A stretch of 64,000 bases of DNA from Berkiella sp964496435 (GCA_964496435.1 CAZBZP010000012.1:1-64000), one strand, 5' to 3'. Numbered from the stretch's first letter, positions 23,822 to 33,179 are shown. Numbers and translations: made by a program. Notes: generated from the sequence alone by a model not told the origin.

Positions 23822-25228
23822 ATGAATGTAACATCCGCAGGAATTGGATCTGGTATTAACATAAGAGAACTTGTCGATAATTTGCTGGAAGCTGAAAGCA
23901 AAGACAAAATTAAAAAATTTGACGCTGATGAAGCAACATCAATTGCAAAAATAACAGGCTATGGCAATTTAAAGAGTGCGATGGCAGACTTCTCAGCGAA
24001 TATTGAGAGATTAAAAGGCAGCAATCAATTTGAAATGCGCAGTGCTAGCGCAACAACAGCTAATAACCAAGTTATCATCGCACCAAATGCAACGTCTGAT
24101 GCCCAAGCTGGTAACTATAGCGTTGAAGTAACGCAATTAGCATACGGTCAAAAATCATGTTCCATTGGATTTCCAGAATCATTTAGTGTGGTAGGTACAG
24201 GCACATTAACATTTAATATTGATGGTTTTCATTATTCCTTTGATATCAATAATGCAAATAATACTTTATTAGGGATAAATGACACAATCAATGCGCAATC
24301 TGGCGCTACTGGCATATCATCAAGCCTGATTGCCACAGACACAGGAACAAAAATTGTATTTTCCTCAAGCACAGGAACAAATAACGCTTTTACGGTGTCT
24401 GTTACTAATGATGCAGATGCAAACAATGCTAATGCATCTGGATTGTCACGATTAGCATCGCCTAACTTAACAACCCTTCAAGCACCACAAAATGCCAATG
24501 TGAAAATTGATGGGGTGCCTATCTCGAGTGATTCAAATACAATTTCATCTGCTATAACAGGCGTGACGTTTGATCTCGTCAATCTCAATGTAGGTCAACC
24601 AGTTACATTGTCAGTAGGAATAGATGTGGCAAGTGCCAAACAGGCAGTTGTTGATTTTGTGGATGGTTATAACAAAGTTTTTGAGGCGCTTTCAAAACTA
24701 ACGCAATTTGATCTGTCACGCAACAAAAACAATATGGGCATTTTGATTGGGGATGCGACTCTACGCAATGTCGAATTCCAAATGCGTAGGATTCTCACTG
24801 ATATTGCTACTACGCAACCTGCAGGTTTTAGCACTTTATCACAAATAGGTATTACCTCAGATATTTACACGGGTAAACTTACCATTGATGAAAGCATGCT
24901 TGATGAAGCGCTATATAAGAATTTTGATGCGGTAGGTTCGTTATTGATGGATAGTGAGGATGGTGTTCTCACTAAAATGGACTCTTTTCTTGAAGGATAT
25001 ATTGATTTTAACGGTGTTTTAAAATCAAGAGAAGATGGTCTAAAAGCATCTCTTGAATTAATTGATGAACAACGTATTTCATTAGAAAGACATTTAAAAA
25101 GCCTAGAAAAGAAATTAATAGTTCAATTTACAGCCATGGATACAGTCGTGGCCAAATTAAAGTCGCTTAGTAACTTCCTCGAGACGCAGTTGGAAAAGCT
25201 TGTGGATCCATTAATGTTTAAAAAATAA
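23822..25228 (+). CDS. fliD: filament cap protein FliD (HAP2)
   Basis: A 468-residue capping protein of normal size that sits at the filament tip and folds flagellin into place. The N-terminus (TSAGIGSGINIRELVDNLLEAES) and C-terminus (RISLERHLKSLEKKLIVQFTAMDTVVAKLKSLSNFLETQL) match FliD_N and FliD_C. A central hook-IN-like motif (about residues 135-200, INDTINAQSGATGISSSLIATDTGTKIVFS) is standard in this family. AAGGATAT precedes the ATG at a useful distance. It is followed by fliS and a fliT-like gene. Confidence 0.95.
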   Translation: MNVTSAGIGSGINIRELVDNLLEAESKDKIKKFDADEATSIAKITGYGNLKSAMADFSANIERLKGSNQFEMRSASATTANNQVIIAPNATSDAQAGNYSVEVTQLAYGQKSCSIGFPESFSVVGTGTLTFNIDGFHYSFDINNANNTLLGINDTINAQSGATGISSSLIATDTGTKIVFSSSTGTNNAFTVSVTNDADANNANASGLSRLASPNLTTLQAPQNANVKIDGVPISSDSNTISSAITGVTFDLVNLNVGQPVTLSVGIDVASAKQAVVDFVDGYNKVFEALSKLTQFDLSRNKNNMGILIGDATLRNVEFQMRRILTDIATTQPAGFSTLSQIGITSDIYTGKLTIDESMLDEALYKNFDAVGSLLMDSEDGVLTKMDSFLEGYIDFNGVLKSREDGLKASLELIDEQRISLERHLKSLEKKLIVQFTAMDTVVAKLKSLSNFLETQLEKLVDPLMFKK

Positions 25229-25243
25229 TAGCAAGGAAAAATC

Positions 25244-25651
25244 ATGAATCCTAATAAAGCAACTCAACAATATAGCTCAGTATCTTCTCAAACACGTGTT
25301 GTTGATGCAGATCCACATAGATTGATTCAAATCCTAATGGAAAATGCTTTGGAAAAGTTAGCAATTGCTAAAGGTTGTATTACCCGAAATGATGTGCATG
25401 ATAAAGGGCTAAATATCAGCTTGGCTTTATCTATCATTGAGGCTTTGCAATCTTGTTTAAATCAAGAAGAGGGCGGTGAAATTGCTGCTAATCTGCGTGA
25501 ATTGTATGATTACATGATGCAAGCATTATTAGAAGCTAATTTAAACAACGATATCCACAAAATTGATGAAGTCATTAAATTGCTTGCTATTGTCAAGGAT
25601 GGTTGGGATAAAGCTGGCATTGAGGTGAAAAATAGTGAAAACCATGAATAA
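25244..25651 (+). CDS. fliS: flagellin export chaperone FliS
   Basis: A 135-residue four-helix chaperone that binds the C-terminus of flagellin before export. Conserved features are the N-terminal YSSVSSQTRVVDADPHRLIQILMENALEKLAIAKG and the central KGLNISLALSIIEALQSCLNQEEGGEIAANLRELYDYM. It overlaps the following gene by 17 bases. Its clients are the two large flagellins upstream. Confidence 0.93.
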   Translation: MNPNKATQQYSSVSSQTRVVDADPHRLIQILMENALEKLAIAKGCITRNDVHDKGLNISLALSIIEALQSCLNQEEGGEIAANLRELYDYMMQALLEANLNNDIHKIDEVIKLLAIVKDGWDKAGIEVKNSENHE

Positions 25652-25913
25652 TTCAAATTCGATGAATGAATTAAGTTTTGCTATTCATAATGCCTATCAG
25701 CTACTTATGAATGATGAAATTATACTTTTTTTAGAAATGTTTGATAACATTAATACAAAGATAGATAAGCCAATTGATGATAACTTGATGATGTTAAAGC
25801 TTATCAATGATGTAAAAGAACTTATTGGTTTGATTGAACTTAAAAGTAAAGATATTTCACAGCAAATAATGAATACACGTAAGCAAATAATGGCCAACCA
25901 AGTTTACCGATAG
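25635..25913 (+). CDS. FliT-like small helical protein
   Basis: A 92-residue, strongly helical, Met/Ile/Leu-rich protein starting at a GTG supported by GAGGTG seven bases upstream, within the end of fliS. The position directly after fliD-fliS, the size and the helical composition fit FliT, the chaperone for FliD. Sequence similarity to enteric FliT is too weak for me to be certain. It has no membrane segment or signal peptide. Confidence 0.6.
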   Translation: MKTMNNSNSMNELSFAIHNAYQLLMNDEIILFLEMFDNINTKIDKPIDDNLMMLKLINDVKELIGLIELKSKDISQQIMNTRKQIMANQVYR

Positions 25914-25948
25914 TCCATCATTCCTCGTACTGTATTTCCGCCCTGCGT

Positions 25949-25965
25949 CCACCGTATTACGGTGG
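25949..25965 (+). terminator. weak hairpin after the fliST-like genes
   Basis: CCACCGT and ACGGTGG form a 7-bp stem with a three-base loop 36 bases after the last stop codon. No T-run follows, so it is at best an inefficient or factor-dependent terminator. Confidence 0.35.
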
Positions 25966-25975
25966 TATGCCTATT

Positions 25976-25989
25976 GACGATTATTTGAC
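25976..25989. promoter_or_regulatory. partial FleQ-box-like site before fleQ
   Basis: GACGATTATTTGAC keeps the right half (TTGAC) and the AT-rich centre of the site at 37060 but has two changes in the left arm. It overlaps a possible -35 (TTGACA, 25985-25990) of the fleQ promoter, which would suit negative autoregulation. Confidence 0.35.
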
Positions 25990-26014
25990 AGCCTTATCCT
26001 TTAGCGACTATTAG
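25985..26014 (+). promoter_or_regulatory. possible sigma-70 promoter of fleQ
   Basis: TTGACA at 25985-25990 and TATTAG at 26009-26014 are separated by 18 bases. The -35 is perfect and the -10 moderate. The expected leader is about 60 bases. As the master regulator, fleQ is expected to use the housekeeping sigma factor. Confidence 0.45.
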
Positions 26015-26079
26015 TTAAGTAGCATTGATTCACTATACAAACACGACGGTAGTTTCAAGGAAAGATTAAAAAGGTACGG

Positions 26080-27111
26080 ATGATGACTGAAGATACTACC
26101 AGCCAAGCTCAAACAACTGATATTAGTGGCCACAGTGCCAAAGTAGTACAACTAAAGAAAATTATTCAACAAGTAAGCCTTGCTGATGTCAGTGTTATGG
26201 TTACAGGGGAATCCGGCACAGGCAAGGAAATTGTCGGACGCTTAATCCATTCTTTATCGAATCGTAAACAAAAGCCTTTTGTTACCGTAAACTGCGGTGC
26301 CATTCCAACCGATCTATTGGAAAGTGAGCTGTTTGGACATGAGAAGGGCGCTTTTACCGGTGCTATCACCTCACGTATGGGACGTTTTGAATTAGCCCAG
26401 GGTGGTACGCTTTTCTTAGATGAAATAGGTGACATGCCACTGGCGATGCAGGTTAAAATCCTACGTGCTCTCCAGGAAAAGGTTATTGAGCGGATCGGAA
26501 GTAACAAATCAATAAAAGTAGATGTTAGAATTATTGCTGCGACGCACAGAAACTTAGAAGATGAAATCAAGAAAGGCAATTTTAGGGAAGATTTATTCTA
26601 TCGTTTGAATGTTTTCCCCATTGAAATGCCCAGTCTAAGAGAGCGCAAGGATGACATCCCTTATTTGATTGATGATCTGATTGCACGCTTTAAAGCTGAA
26701 TCAGGCGTTTCTCTTAAACTCAGCAATGAGGCCATTCAATCACTTCAACAATGTACTTGGAATGGTAATATTCGTGAATTATCTAATCTTATAGAACGCT
26801 TATTTGTTTTATTTCCAAACCAGACGGTGGAAGTTCAACATTTACCTCAAAAGTATCAAAACCAGGTTTCGCAAGATTTCCCTGCTGAATTGAGAAATAG
26901 TCAAATGACTGAAACAGTGATAGTGAATCAATTATCTGAACAAAATCAGGTAAATTTACGTGAAATGCTACACAATATTGAATTGAATTTTATCAAGGAA
27001 GCACTTGATCAGACCAATGGTATTGTGTCCCATGCTGCACAAAAATTAGGTATGCGTCGTACCACCCTGATAGAGAAGATGAAAAAATTCAATATTGTTA
27101 AAGAAAGCTGA
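26080..27111 (+). CDS. fleQ: FleQ/FlrA-like sigma-54 activator lacking the N-terminal domain
   Basis: A 343-residue enhancer-binding protein, the likely master flagellar regulator. The AAA+ domain begins almost at once (about 18-245) with Walker A GESGTGKE, the sigma-54 contact loop GAFTGA, Walker B GGTLFLDEIGD and the FREDLFYRLNVFPIEMPSLRER block, all very close to Pseudomonas FleQ. The C-terminal Fis-type helix-turn-helix is GIVSHAAQKLGMRRTTLIEKMKK. It lacks the roughly 140-residue receiver-like domain and the LFRS linker motif of FleQ, which contribute to c-di-GMP and FleN responses. The ribosome site AAGGTACGG supports this short start, and no upstream ORF encodes the missing part. Confidence 0.88.
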   Translation: MMTEDTTSQAQTTDISGHSAKVVQLKKIIQQVSLADVSVMVTGESGTGKEIVGRLIHSLSNRKQKPFVTVNCGAIPTDLLESELFGHEKGAFTGAITSRMGRFELAQGGTLFLDEIGDMPLAMQVKILRALQEKVIERIGSNKSIKVDVRIIAATHRNLEDEIKKGNFREDLFYRLNVFPIEMPSLRERKDDIPYLIDDLIARFKAESGVSLKLSNEAIQSLQQCTWNGNIRELSNLIERLFVLFPNQTVEVQHLPQKYQNQVSQDFPAELRNSQMTETVIVNQLSEQNQVNLREMLHNIELNFIKEALDQTNGIVSHAAQKLGMRRTTLIEKMKKFNIVKES

Positions 27112-27123
27112 CAATAATTTGAC
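27110..27123. promoter_or_regulatory. FleQ-box-like site upstream of flrB
   Basis: GACAATAATTTGAC differs from GTCAATAAATTGAC at two positions. It overlaps the fleQ stop codon and lies 45 bases upstream of the flrB sigma-54 -24 element, nearly the same distance as the box before fliL. Confidence 0.6.
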
Positions 27124-27167
27124 ATTCCAACTAATATGCAAGATGTTGAATTAATTGAAAAAAAATT

Positions 27168-27182
27168 TGGCATCACTTTTGC
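27168..27182 (+). promoter_or_regulatory. sigma-54 promoter for flrBC
   Basis: TGGCAT-CACTT-TTGC with correct spacing, in the 120-base gap between fleQ and flrB. It would start transcription near 27193 and probably also serve fliEFGHIJ, since flrC and fliE are nine bases apart. Confidence 0.82.
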
Positions 27183-27231
27183 ACACTCTCTTATAAATAA
27201 GATACAAGATAAAACCAGGTGTGCATAAACC

Positions 27232-28227
27232 TTGTTAAAACCTAACATAAAACAGACAACCCCTCTAAAGCATGATGAATGGCTAGATGCGATGCCTGTT
27301 GGTGTTGTGATTATTGATAACCAAGGCACCATTAGCAAAGCCAATGAGCTTGCCAAGGAGATATTTACATTTAAACCCATGCAAAACAAATGGCATGAGG
27401 TTTTAGTGAATAATGTCCAGGGTACAAGTGATAACGGACATTATATTTATACCCATGGCGGCAGATATGTTTTACTAAAAACCCAAGCTTTAGCTGATAA
27501 TTCTGGACAATTAATACTGCTCATAGATGGTTCTGATCTTAAGCAAAGCAATGAATCCATGCTAAAAATTGAAAAAATTCATTCCATCGCAAAACTTTCA
27601 GCAACCCTTGCTCATCAACTGAGAACGCCACTAGCAACAGCAACCTTATATGCTTCAAATTTGAATATCGATACGTTGAGCAAAGCAGATATAAAACACT
27701 ATCAAGCCAAAATTCAGGAACAGCTTAATACCATTAAGCAACAGATTGATAATGTGTTGTTGGTACACAAAGGCAACGAAGCAGTTTGCGAAAATATGCT
27801 CATCCTTAAAGAAATTGAAAAGAGTGTAGCTGAGTTTGGTGATTTGCATCCCGAATTCAACATTCATTTAAACGCTAAGATAAACTCTGATGCCCTTGTT
27901 ATTGCAAATAAAACAGCCTTAAAGGGTGCACTTAACAATATTATTGAAAACGCTATACAAGCAAGTGCCAGATCAAAAGAAATCGACATTAACCTGAGCC
28001 AGCAGCAAGATAAAATTATTTTAGATGTAATTGATTATGGCGATGGAATTCCAGAAGAAAATTTAAATCTTGTTTCATCTGGATTTTTTACCACTAAGAA
28101 AGAAGGTAATGGCTTAGGATTAGCAATTTCACGTTCCATCATTGAAGCACATGGTGGAACTTTAGTCATAGATTCACAATTAGGTAGTTTTACGAAAGTA
28201 ACAATTACATTAGCTTGTGGGAAATAA
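27232..28227 (+). CDS. flrB: flagellar sensor histidine kinase FlrB/FleS
   Basis: A 331-residue cytoplasmic kinase with no membrane segment. A PAS-like domain (about 15-95, AMPVGVVIIDNQGTISKANELA) is followed by a HisKA domain with the phosphorylated His in LSATLAHQLRTPLATA (about 125). The ATPase domain has N box LNNIIENAIQAS, G1 DYGDGIPEENL and G2 NGLGLAIS. The start is a TTG with AGGTG 12 bases upstream, a slightly long gap. It lies between fleQ and flrC, as in Vibrio and Pseudomonas, and would phosphorylate FlrC. Confidence 0.9.
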   Translation: MLKPNIKQTTPLKHDEWLDAMPVGVVIIDNQGTISKANELAKEIFTFKPMQNKWHEVLVNNVQGTSDNGHYIYTHGGRYVLLKTQALADNSGQLILLIDGSDLKQSNESMLKIEKIHSIAKLSATLAHQLRTPLATATLYASNLNIDTLSKADIKHYQAKIQEQLNTIKQQIDNVLLVHKGNEAVCENMLILKEIEKSVAEFGDLHPEFNIHLNAKINSDALVIANKTALKGALNNIIENAIQASARSKEIDINLSQQQDKIILDVIDYGDGIPEENLNLVSSGFFTTKKEGNGLGLAISRSIIEAHGGTLVIDSQLGSFTKVTITLACGK

Positions 28228-28230
28228 ACA

Positions 28231-29541
28231 TTGAATATTTCAATTTTAATTGTGGAAGACGATTTGGCATTGCAAGAAGCTCTTAAAGTCACCTTGCAGC
28301 ATGCCAACTTTGATATTGACTGCGAATCCAGCGCTGAAAAAGCGTTAAACAGAATAAATGAAAAAGACTATGGCATGATTCTTTCAGATGTGAATTTGGG
28401 TAAAATGTCAGGCTTAGAACTTGTTCAAAAGCTTAAAACCCAAGGGATTAACATACCCATAATTTTGATGACTGCATATGGCAAAATCTCCGATGCCGTC
28501 TGTGCTATTCACAGCGGTGCTTGTGATTATATACCCAAACCTTTTGATGCTAAAGAATTGCTAGATAAAATTAATGCACATATAAAACAGCCCGCCATTA
28601 CATCAGATAATATAGTTCACCAAGATAAAGCAACTGCAAAAATGGTAGAGTTGGCCCTGCAAGTGGCTCAATCAGATGCTTCTGTTTTGATAAGTGGAGA
28701 AAGCGGTACGGGCAAGGAGGTTTTTGCAAAATTAATCCATGACAGCTCATCAAGAAAGAATGGCCCATTTGTGGCCATTAATTGTGCAGCTATTCCTGAA
28801 AATATGCTCGAATCTATCTTGTTTGGTTATGAGAAGGGCGCTTTTACAGGCGCTTATCAATCCACTGCTGGCAAATTAGAGCAAGCCAATCAGGGGACAA
28901 TATTATTAGATGAAATCTCTGAAATGTCTTTGATGTTACAAGCGAAACTACTTCGCGTTATTCAAGAAAGAGAAGTAGAGCGATTAGGTGCAAAGAAAGT
29001 AATCAAATTAGATATTCGCATTATTGCCACCACGAATAGATTGCTGGCACAAGAAGTACAAGCAGGGGCATTTAGACAAGACTTATACTTTCGTTTAAAT
29101 GTGTTTCCTTTATTGATTAGCCCGCTTCGAGATAGAAAAGACGATATTATACCATTATCATATTACTTTATTAAAAAATACGCATCTAACAACCAAAGCT
29201 ATTCATTATCTGAAGAATCAAAACAAAAATTAATTGCCTATAGTTGGCCAGGTAATATTCGAGAATTACAGAACATTATTCAACGCGCAATAATTCTTTC
29301 AAAAAATAATGTTATCGAGCCGATTGCTTTGTTTTTTGAACAAACAGAACCTAAAAATGATCTCAATCTTAAATCTGATTTAAGTGATCAGCTCAGTCAG
29401 ACTGAACAAGATCTTATATTGGATGTGCTCAAAAAAAATCAAGGCAATAGAAACATTACGGCAGATGAGTTAGGAATTAGTTCAAGAACATTGAGATATA
29501 AATTATCACGGATGAAGAAAATGGGGATCGAGCTCCCTTAA
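28231..29541 (+). CDS. flrC: flagellar response regulator FlrC/FleR
   Basis: A 436-residue NtrC-type activator. The receiver domain (1-118) carries the acidic pair EDD at 9-11, the phospho-Asp in ILSDVNLGKMSG (about 51), the TAYG block and the Lys in YIPKPFDAKEL. The AAA+ domain (about 130-360) has GESGTGKE, GAFTGA and a Walker B-like TILLDEISEM. A Fis-type HTH (NRNITADELGISSRTLRYKLSRMKK) ends the protein. It starts with TTG behind GGGAAA. It should activate late sigma-54 promoters such as that of fliD once phosphorylated by FlrB. Confidence 0.93.
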   Translation: MNISILIVEDDLALQEALKVTLQHANFDIDCESSAEKALNRINEKDYGMILSDVNLGKMSGLELVQKLKTQGINIPIILMTAYGKISDAVCAIHSGACDYIPKPFDAKELLDKINAHIKQPAITSDNIVHQDKATAKMVELALQVAQSDASVLISGESGTGKEVFAKLIHDSSSRKNGPFVAINCAAIPENMLESILFGYEKGAFTGAYQSTAGKLEQANQGTILLDEISEMSLMLQAKLLRVIQEREVERLGAKKVIKLDIRIIATTNRLLAQEVQAGAFRQDLYFRLNVFPLLISPLRDRKDDIIPLSYYFIKKYASNNQSYSLSEESKQKLIAYSWPGNIRELQNIIQRAIILSKNNVIEPIALFFEQTEPKNDLNLKSDLSDQLSQTEQDLILDVLKKNQGNRNITADELGISSRTLRYKLSRMKKMGIELP

Positions 29542-29550
29542 GAGGAATAT

Positions 29551-29871
29551 ATGAACGAGATTGATGCTAATCAATTATTGTTGCAAATGAAAATCATGGC
29601 TGCCAAAGCACGCAACAGCGAAGCACCCGTTGCTGACAATACCATGCAGGGTGAGTTCGGTAATTTGTTGAAGAACGCTATTGATAAGGTAAATGATCAT
29701 CAAGCACAAGCAACAGATTTATCGAATCGATTCGAGGCAGGGGATGAATCGGTGAGTTTAACTCAAGTTATGATTGCGATGCAAAAATCAACAGTATCAT
29801 TGCAAACAATGACACAGGTACGAAATAAATTAGTGAATGCTTATCAAGAAATAATGAATATGCCAATCTAA
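29551..29871 (+). CDS. fliE: hook-basal body protein FliE
   Basis: A 106-residue MS ring-rod junction protein. The conserved C-terminal half (FGNLLKNAIDKVNDHQAQATDLSNRFEAGDESVSLTQVMIAMQKSTVSLQTMTQVRNKLVNAYQEIMNMPI) is complete. An AGAGGAATAT ribosome site precedes the ATG. No promoter is visible in the nine bases after flrC, so it is probably read from the flrB promoter. Confidence 0.95.
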   Translation: MNEIDANQLLLQMKIMAAKARNSEAPVADNTMQGEFGNLLKNAIDKVNDHQAQATDLSNRFEAGDESVSLTQVMIAMQKSTVSLQTMTQVRNKLVNAYQEIMNMPI

Positions 29872-29883
29872 TAGAGGCGTAAC

Positions 29884-31542
29884 ATGGCAGAAAAAGCACT
29901 TGAAGTTTCAGTCAAAGGGAATCCCGCAGAGGGGTTTTTTGATTTGCCCTTAACAAAGCAGTTGACCTTGTTTTTCGGCTTAGCTGCGAGTATTGCGTTA
30001 GGGGTCTATATTGTTTTATGGTCAAAAACACCTGATTTTACTCCTCTTTTTAATCAGTTAAGCCCACGTGACTCTAGTGAAGTCGTTGATGCCTTACAAC
30101 GAACAGGTATTTCATTCAAAATTGATGAAAATACAGGCTTGGTGCTTGTTGATTCCTCTAAAATTCAGGAAGCAAAACTTAAGTTAGCAAGTCTTGGTGT
30201 ACCAAATCATGCCGGCAATGGTTTTGAATTGCTAGATAAAGACAGTGTTTTTGGTGCAAGCCAACTCATCGAAAGAGCACGCTATGTAAAAGCTATGCAA
30301 GGTGAGTTAGAAAAAACGATTTCCTCAATTGAACATATAAAAGCGGCAAGAGTGCATTTGGCTATTCCAAAGCAGTCGACATTCCTTAAAGATAAAAAAG
30401 AACCAAGTGCATCTGTTTTTGTTGATATATATGGTGGTTATAAATTAGATACAGATCAAGTTTCTGCAATCACACATTTAGTGGCTTCGAGCATTCAAGG
30501 TCTATCAGCGCAAAATGTGACTGTTATAGATCAAAATGGTAAATTATTATCATCTACAGGTAATGACACCATCTCCGCTGCTGCAAAACAGTTAGACTAT
30601 ACCCATAAACTTGAAAAAATGTATTCAAAGCGTATTAATGACTTATTAACGCCCATTTTAGGATACGATCGTGTAAAAGCAGAAGTAACTGCAGTTCTAG
30701 ATTTTACTTCATTTGAAGAGACAACTGAAAATTATGATCCACAAAAAACCGCTATACGAAGCGAAAAGCTATCAGATATACAAAAATCTACCAGCGAAGA
30801 ACTAGCTGGTGGCATACCAGGCGCGGTCTCAAATCAACCCAATGCACCTGCGGCTGCCCAAAAAGGTGCTGCGCCTGTACAACAAGGTGCAGGAGCACAA
30901 GCAGGCAAGGATCAAAAAGTTGTCGATAATCCTGTCAGCATGAGCGTGAACAAACAATCGACACGTAATTTTGAAATTGATAGACAGATAAAACATCAAG
31001 TTAATGGACCTGGTAAGTTATTAAAATTATCCGTTGCGGTTGTAGTGGATGATAAAGTCACTTACGACGAAAATGGGACAGTAAAAAGAACGCCATTATC
31101 AGAGCAAGACATTAGCAAAATTGATAATTTAGTCAAAGATGCAATTGGTTTTGATAAAGAAAGAGGAGATAGGGTTACTGTTATTAACTCCTCCTTTGCT
31201 CAAGCAGAACCTATAGAGCCATTGCCTAAACCCAGCATTTTAGACAACCCTATGGCTTCGACCTTCTTTAAGCAGGGAATGGCAGTGTTAATGTTGTTGG
31301 CCATTATATTTGTAGTGTTAAGGCCTACAATCAAAAACCTTACCAGCATTTCTAGTTTCAAGAAAAAATTAATGAAAGAAATTGATATTCAAGAGGCAGA
31401 TAAGCTTTCTGATTCTAAAGGAAGGAATCTTAGCCAAGGTGAATATCAGATCAGAATCAAAGAATTAATTAATGAAGATCCTAAAAAGGCAGCACAAATC
31501 ATCCGAGGATGGGTAGGGATAGAAAATGAAAAAGGGGCCTGA
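29884..31542 (+). CDS. fliF: MS-ring protein FliF
   Basis: A 552-residue inner-membrane ring subunit of normal length. The first membrane segment (about residues 28-48) precedes the ring-building motif region, with conserved VDSSKIQEAKLKLASLGVP and FGASQLIERARYVKAMQGELEKTISSIEHIKAARVHLAIP. A Gln/Ala-rich linker lies at about 310-345. The second membrane helix (TFFKQGMAVLMLLAIIFVVL, about 460-480) is followed by a cytoplasmic tail that contacts FliG. It overlaps fliG by 17 bases. Confidence 0.96.
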   Translation: MAEKALEVSVKGNPAEGFFDLPLTKQLTLFFGLAASIALGVYIVLWSKTPDFTPLFNQLSPRDSSEVVDALQRTGISFKIDENTGLVLVDSSKIQEAKLKLASLGVPNHAGNGFELLDKDSVFGASQLIERARYVKAMQGELEKTISSIEHIKAARVHLAIPKQSTFLKDKKEPSASVFVDIYGGYKLDTDQVSAITHLVASSIQGLSAQNVTVIDQNGKLLSSTGNDTISAAAKQLDYTHKLEKMYSKRINDLLTPILGYDRVKAEVTAVLDFTSFEETTENYDPQKTAIRSEKLSDIQKSTSEELAGGIPGAVSNQPNAPAAAQKGAAPVQQGAGAQAGKDQKVVDNPVSMSVNKQSTRNFEIDRQIKHQVNGPGKLLKLSVAVVVDDKVTYDENGTVKRTPLSEQDISKIDNLVKDAIGFDKERGDRVTVINSSFAQAEPIEPLPKPSILDNPMASTFFKQGMAVLMLLAIIFVVLRPTIKNLTSISSFKKKLMKEIDIQEADKLSDSKGRNLSQGEYQIRIKELINEDPKKAAQIIRGWVGIENEKGA

Positions 31543-32530
31543 AGCTGAATCCTTAGATAAAGCTGCAATTTTTCTGATGAGTTTACCCTCAGATGATGCA
31601 GCTAAAATTATTAAATTTTTTGGCCCTAAAGAAGTTCAAAAATTAGGTATGGCAATGGCAAGTTTGGATAAAGTTGATAGCAAAACGGTTTTGCAAGTAT
31701 ATAACGACTTTATGAATGAGAATGAAACCCAAACTAGCATTGGCTTGAATAAAGATGAACAAATTCGCAAAGTGATGATAAGCGCTTTAGGTGAAGATAA
31801 AGCCAATTCAATTATTGATAAAATAATTGTAGGCACCAATACACAAGGTATTGACACTCTGCGCTGGATGAATCCAAAACAAATAGCTGAGCTTATTCAT
31901 GTTGAGCATCCACAAATTCAAGCTATTATTTTAAGTTTTCTTGATCCTGAGCAAGCAGCAAATGTATTGATGTGTCTAGATGAAAAGATCAGATTGGATT
32001 TAATTTTACGGATTTCAATGCAAGACTATATCCAACCTGCAGCCTTAGAAGAACTAAATAAGATGATGGAGCGACAATCTGCTGCGAGTAGGGTTGTGCA
32101 ACCAAAAAGCGTTGGTGGTCTTAAATGCGCTGCTAATATATTAAACTTTGTTGAGCCTAGTGCTGAAACGGATTTAATGGATGCCCTAAAGGAAAAAGAT
32201 GAATCATTGGCAAATCAAATTCAAGATCTCATGTTTGTATTTGATAACTTGCTAGATGTTGATGATAGAGGTATCCAAACCCTGTTACGCGAAGTTAAAA
32301 CAGATACACTTGTGCTCGCTTTAAAAGGAGCTGATGTAGAACTCCAAGAGAAGATTTTCAAAAACATGTCTAAAAGAGCGGCTTCTCTTTTGAAAGACGA
32401 TCTAGAAGCAAAAGGACCTGTGCGTGTAAGCGAAGTCGAATCAGCACAAAAGGAAATTCTCGTTATTGCGAAGAACTTAGCAGATGCTGGTAAAATCATG
32501 ATGGGTTCTAAGTCTGAGGAAATGATTTAA
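31526..32530 (+). CDS. fliG: flagellar motor switch protein FliG
   Basis: A 334-residue C-ring component that transmits torque from the stators and binds FliF and FliM. The N-terminal FliF-binding domain has LDKAAIFLMSLPSDDAAKIIKFF. The middle domain shows the EHPQ-like motif in VEHPQIQAIILSFLDPEQAA. The C-terminal domain carries the charged torque helix (about 285-300, LQEKIFKNMSKRAASLLKDDLEAKGPVRVSEVE). The start overlaps fliF and has AGGGATAG upstream. Confidence 0.96.
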   Translation: MKKGPEAESLDKAAIFLMSLPSDDAAKIIKFFGPKEVQKLGMAMASLDKVDSKTVLQVYNDFMNENETQTSIGLNKDEQIRKVMISALGEDKANSIIDKIIVGTNTQGIDTLRWMNPKQIAELIHVEHPQIQAIILSFLDPEQAANVLMCLDEKIRLDLILRISMQDYIQPAALEELNKMMERQSAASRVVQPKSVGGLKCAANILNFVEPSAETDLMDALKEKDESLANQIQDLMFVFDNLLDVDDRGIQTLLREVKTDTLVLALKGADVELQEKIFKNMSKRAASLLKDDLEAKGPVRVSEVESAQKEILVIAKNLADAGKIMMGSKSEEMI

Positions 32531-32531
32531 G

Positions 32532-33179
32532 ATGTCAAATGCTGCGAACAATTCTTCAAAAAAAGACTGGTTGTTGCCTGAATTTGGTTTGAATAACAAT
32601 GCGTCGCATTCAACGCAAAAGCGTCTAAAAACAAATATACCCGATCTCATAGTAAATGAACAAGCTCAAAAGTTACAGTATGAAAATGAACTTAAAAAAG
32701 GTTATCAGAAAGGTTATGAAGATGCTATTAATAAAGCTACACCTGAAATTAATGCAAAATTAGTACAATTATCTTCATTAATTACTGAGCTCAATTCATA
32801 CAAAAGCATCATTGACGACAAATTAAAAGAAAATATTTATCAGTTTGTATTACTTATTTGCGAAAAAATATTGATGGAAAAGCTTCAAAGCTCATCGGAA
32901 GTTATCGCCTCTATAATTCAAAAAGCGTTGGGTATGATTGAAACGAATACTTTGGGCTTAAAATTACACTGTAATGAGGCTTTATGCAATCAATTAACAC
33001 ATGCGCAGATAATGGATAAAATTGCTAATTTAACTATAGAAAAAGATAACAGCTTAAAAGATTTTAACTTTAGAATTGAATCAGACAAGCAATTTCTCGC
33101 TTTTAATCTTCAAGAATCACTTAAAGAAATCATAGACAATACAAAAGATGCCTTTATAGGAACTTCACAAAACTCATGA
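32532..33179 (+). CDS. fliH: flagellar export ATPase regulator FliH
   Basis: A 215-residue protein of the FliH family, which binds FliI and links it to the export gate and C ring. The N-terminal part is polar. A GYQKGYEDA glycine-repeat segment (about residues 57-66) is characteristic of FliH, and the C-terminal half is the FliH domain (FVLLICEKILMEKLQSSSEVIASIIQKAL). Its ATGA overlap with fliI shows translational coupling. Sequence conservation is modest, as usual for FliH; position between fliG and fliI settles the call. Confidence 0.88.
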   Translation: MSNAANNSSKKDWLLPEFGLNNNASHSTQKRLKTNIPDLIVNEQAQKLQYENELKKGYQKGYEDAINKATPEINAKLVQLSSLITELNSYKSIIDDKLKENIYQFVLLICEKILMEKLQSSSEVIASIIQKALGMIETNTLGLKLHCNEALCNQLTHAQIMDKIANLTIEKDNSLKDFNFRIESDKQFLAFNLQESLKEIIDNTKDAFIGTSQNS

